Of a stretch of 7,134 nucleotides of DNA, positions 5,641-7,134 are shown piece by piece. Source of the DNA: RI-92 sp037384645 (GTDB taxonomy: Bacteria > Pseudomonadota > Gammaproteobacteria > UBA6429 > Thiohalophilaceae); contig JARRNT010000077.1 of assembly GCA_037384645.1 (NCBI GenBank), positions 1 to 7,134 of the forward strand, written 5' to 3'. The notes beneath the pieces were generated by a model. The model was not told the DNA's origin. It saw only the letters and a list, made by a program, of their open reading frames with translations, and searched no databases. The translations under genes were made by a program, and so were the position numbers. Each line of letters starts with the position of its first letter. Within the stretch, counting starts at the first letter, position 1.

Positions 5641-6501
5641 TTACTGCTCCCCGGCCGCAAGCCGACTCACCAGTTCATGGCGCTCGCTGCTTTGCTGCAT
5701 CCAGAGTCGTATTACCAGCAGGATGCCAATCACGCTCATCATGGCCGCCGGGATCCAGGTGATGACGCCGCCCAGGATCTGGTCGGTCATCGGGCTGATC
5801 GGCCAGGCGCGGCCACAGACGCTGTAAACGCTGTAGAGGATCTTATCGGACAGGGTGATATAGGCACCAATCAGGATCTGCGCAATCATCACCACGAACA
5901 ACACCAGGATCCGAATGGGATAGGTGAAGGTGCGATGAGGAACGGGCTTGCGTTTATCCACGATCAACCACCAGAACAACAGGCCATCCAGCAACATGCT
6001 CCAGTTCATCAACTTGTAAAGCGTTTCACTGAGCATGGCATCGAAATGGATACCAGGGTCCAGCCAGAAATAAATCAGGCCAACAAACAGCAAGGGTGCC
6101 ACCACTGGATTCTGTAGAAACCGGTAACAGATACGTACCGGCAGGCTGCGCCATAGCGGAATCAGGACACCACTGCGCCAGCGCTGTGGAATGCCATAGG
6201 CCATGACTTCATGCGGATAGGCCAGCACAATCAGGAACGGTGCAAGATGATGCAGGACCAAATGCTGCAGACGATGTATCCAGAACATGTGCTGGGAAAG
6301 GTAATCGTAATAGGTCTGCATGACCACGTAGATCATCACCAGTCCGAGATAAAAACTGAGCGTACGCCAGAAACCGGTACGCAGACCTTCGCGCCGACGC
6401 TGGCGTAAACCCAGGCCAAACAACAGAGCTGCCACAATCCAGGAGATCAACAGGGTCGGGGAAAATTCCCAGGGTTCAAGATAGGTGATTAAGGACTGCA
6501 T
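5641..6501 (-). CDS. CtaG-family (caa3_CtaG) cytochrome c oxidase assembly membrane protein
   Basis: A 286-residue polytopic inner-membrane protein of the caa3-type CtaG family, linked to assembly and copper supply of haem-copper oxidases. It is unrelated in fold to the Cox11 proteins also called CtaG. Hydrophobic segments lie at about 15-31, 47-65, 83-95, 133-147, 165-181, 196-217 and 243-266. The histidine-rich stretch HMFWIHRLQHLVLHHLAP (His71, 76, 80, 84, 85), followed by a conserved-looking YP at 95-96, is the family signature and a likely metal-binding site. The ATG at 6501 has no strong ribosome site, but no better start is visible and the first segment would be lost by starting later. 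A promoter with a 17-base spacer lies 43 bases upstream. The Sco lipoprotein follows directly, which supports a joint role in copper handling. Confidence 0.88.
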   Translation of the reverse strand: MQSLITYLEPWEFSPTLLISWIVAALLFGLGLRQRRREGLRTGFWRTLSFYLGLVMIYVVMQTYYDYLSQHMFWIHRLQHLVLHHLAPFLIVLAYPHEVMAYGIPQRWRSGVLIPLWRSLPVRICYRFLQNPVVAPLLFVGLIYFWLDPGIHFDAMLSETLYKLMNWSMLLDGLLFWWLIVDKRKPVPHRTFTYPIRILVLFVVMIAQILIGAYITLSDKILYSVYSVCGRAWPISPMTDQILGGVITWIPAAMMSVIGILLVIRLWMQQSSERHELVSRLAAGEQ

Positions 6502-6543
6502 GGCTGGTTTTACACAACGTCAGGCTACCGTCTCTGACTCTTT

Positions 6544-6572
6544 AAAATATGCGAATGCTCACTGATGGGCAA
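6544..6572 (-). promoter_or_regulatory. Candidate sigma-70 promoter for the ctaG-like/sco operon
   Basis: On the minus strand, -35 TTGCCC (6567-6572) and -10 TATTTT (6544-6549) are separated by exactly 17 bases, each matching its consensus at 4 of 6 positions. The predicted start near 6537 gives a leader of about 36 bases. The spacing is ideal but both hexamers are imperfect. Confidence 0.45.
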
Positions 6573-6686
6573 TCTATCACCAGTCCGGTAACGATGCAAA
6601 ACCAATTACATTATTTTATTAAGGTAATCTCCCGCCCGGCTTCACGCTTTGACACATTGCCCGATTCGGTAATTGCTCGCCGTCGA

Positions 6687-6719
6687 TAGCTGAGCAGGCA
6701 TACCGTGCCGCTCAAGCTA
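6687..6719. repeat. Hairpin of 13 bp with two single-base bulges
   Basis: TAGCT, GAGC and GGCA (6687-6691, 6692-6695, 6697-6700) pair with TGCC, GCTC and AGCTA (6706-6709, 6710-6713, 6715-6719). The loop is TACCG, and A6696 and A6714 are bulged. There is no T-run on either side, so it is not a usual terminator. It is one of the strongest small hairpins in the window. Confidence 0.6.
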
Positions 6720-6772
6720 AACCGGTGACATTCCTCTGAGCTCATGTCTTTCGCGGTGAACTGGTATGCCTG
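6695..6772. repeat. Inverted repeat with 10-bp arms that competes with flanking hairpins
   Basis: CAGGCATACC (6695-6704) is the exact reverse complement of GGTATGCCTG (6763-6772), 58 bases apart. The left arm is also part of the 6687-6719 hairpin. The right arm also forms TATGCC/GGCATA (6765-6770/6776-6781, loop TGATC). The long-range and local pairings exclude each other. Confidence 0.55.
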
Positions 6773-7134
6773 ATCGGCATATTAATTTGATGGGCTTATA
6801 AAAACTGCTTGAAGGCGAGCATTCCTGGCAACCGCCAGGCTGGCACCTGTGGCGCAGGCCACTCATCACTATTGACAGGCAATTTCGTATAAGAATTAAG
6901 ATGTTAGGCTGAATAACTAATCTCTTGTCTAGATAGACTGCGAGTCTCGGTAGTGCCATCCAAAAGGGGAAGTCATGGCAACCATGCCAGACAAGGCCCA
7001 CCTCGTCATATGCACGAACTGATGCGATTGAACCTGGATTTTCATTTCCAGTCAAAACAAACTCATGCCTGGGAAGGTATACTTCACGCACACATACTGA
7101 AAGATTGTTACATTTTGTGACTTTTTCGTGATGT

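Larger units (their letters stand above)
6502..7134. other. Right-hand region without an assignable gene
   Basis: This 633-base stretch holds the putative promoter for the ctaG-like gene and several inverted repeats: 6687-6719, 6765-6781, 6824-6839 (CCTGGC/GCCAGG, loop AACC), 6841-6861, 6935-6947 (AGACT/AGTCT), 6974-6986 (CATGG/CCATG) and 7034-7051 (CTGGA/TCCAG). On the minus strand one frame is open from the window edge to a TAG at 6717, about 139 codons. Its half nearest the edge looks protein-like, but the rest uses codons such as ATA, AGA and CTA that the neighbouring genes avoid, and there is no ribosome site for the internal GTG at 7091. It could be the decayed 3' end of a gene or chance. 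Confidence 0.5.

Noticed and set aside
6649..6654. Consensus TTGACA as the -35 of a plus-strand promoter for the 6687-6781 element
   Set aside because: At 16-18 base spacing the -10 positions read AATTGC, ATTGCT or TTGCTC, all poor matches.
6903..6909. GTTAGGC as an integron attC core site
   Set aside because: It matches GTTRRRY, but no partner RYYYAAC core was found at a suitable distance and there is no cassette or integrase.

Overview
The window looks like proteobacterial chromosome of moderate GC content, probably gamma- or betaproteobacterial. This rests on an exact FNR/ANR-type box, a near-consensus PHO box, Pst phosphate transporter genes, a Sco/CtaG pair for copper handling during oxidase assembly, and a c-type cytochrome fused to an outer-membrane barrel. 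All five confident genes other than that cytochrome, and the cytochrome itself, lie on the minus strand, so the region reads right to left. No tRNA, rRNA, CRISPR array, transposase or complete mobile element was found. The genus cannot be named from sequence alone.

Right to left: 6502-7134 has no gene I can assign. It holds a probable promoter for the next gene, several small hairpins, and a reading frame open to the window edge. Next come a CtaG-family membrane protein (5641-6501) and a Sco-family lipoprotein (5010-5615), separated by 25 bases and probably one operon. Both families act in copper delivery to cytochrome c oxidase. The gap 4622-5009 carries a PHO box at the expected place for PhoB control of the downstream operon and an extended -10 element further up. 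Then follow pstC (3632-4621), pstA (2790-3635) and pstB (1968-2786). These are tightly packed (4-base overlap, then a 3-base gap) and encode the two permeases and the ATPase of the high-affinity phosphate importer. pstS and phoU are not in the window.

The 637-base gap 1331-1967 is the most unusual part. Its half next to pstB (about 1678-1975) is a near-continuous row of inverted repeats, none followed by a T-run, with two places where pairings compete or cross. Its other half is AT-rich and is the control region of the last gene: a tandem 15-base repeat, an exact FNR/ANR box and a -10 element. That gene (74-1330) encodes an exported protein with one CxxCH haem site followed by a predicted outer-membrane barrel. 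It resembles the Cyc2 porin-cytochromes used for extracellular electron transfer, and the FNR-type box suggests expression tied to low oxygen.

Together the window joins phosphate-starvation uptake, oxidase copper maturation and a probable oxygen-regulated outer-membrane electron conduit. The candidates for something undescribed are the hairpin array downstream of pstB and the two-state fold near 6687-6781. Both are inferences from pairing patterns read by eye and need comparative or expression evidence.
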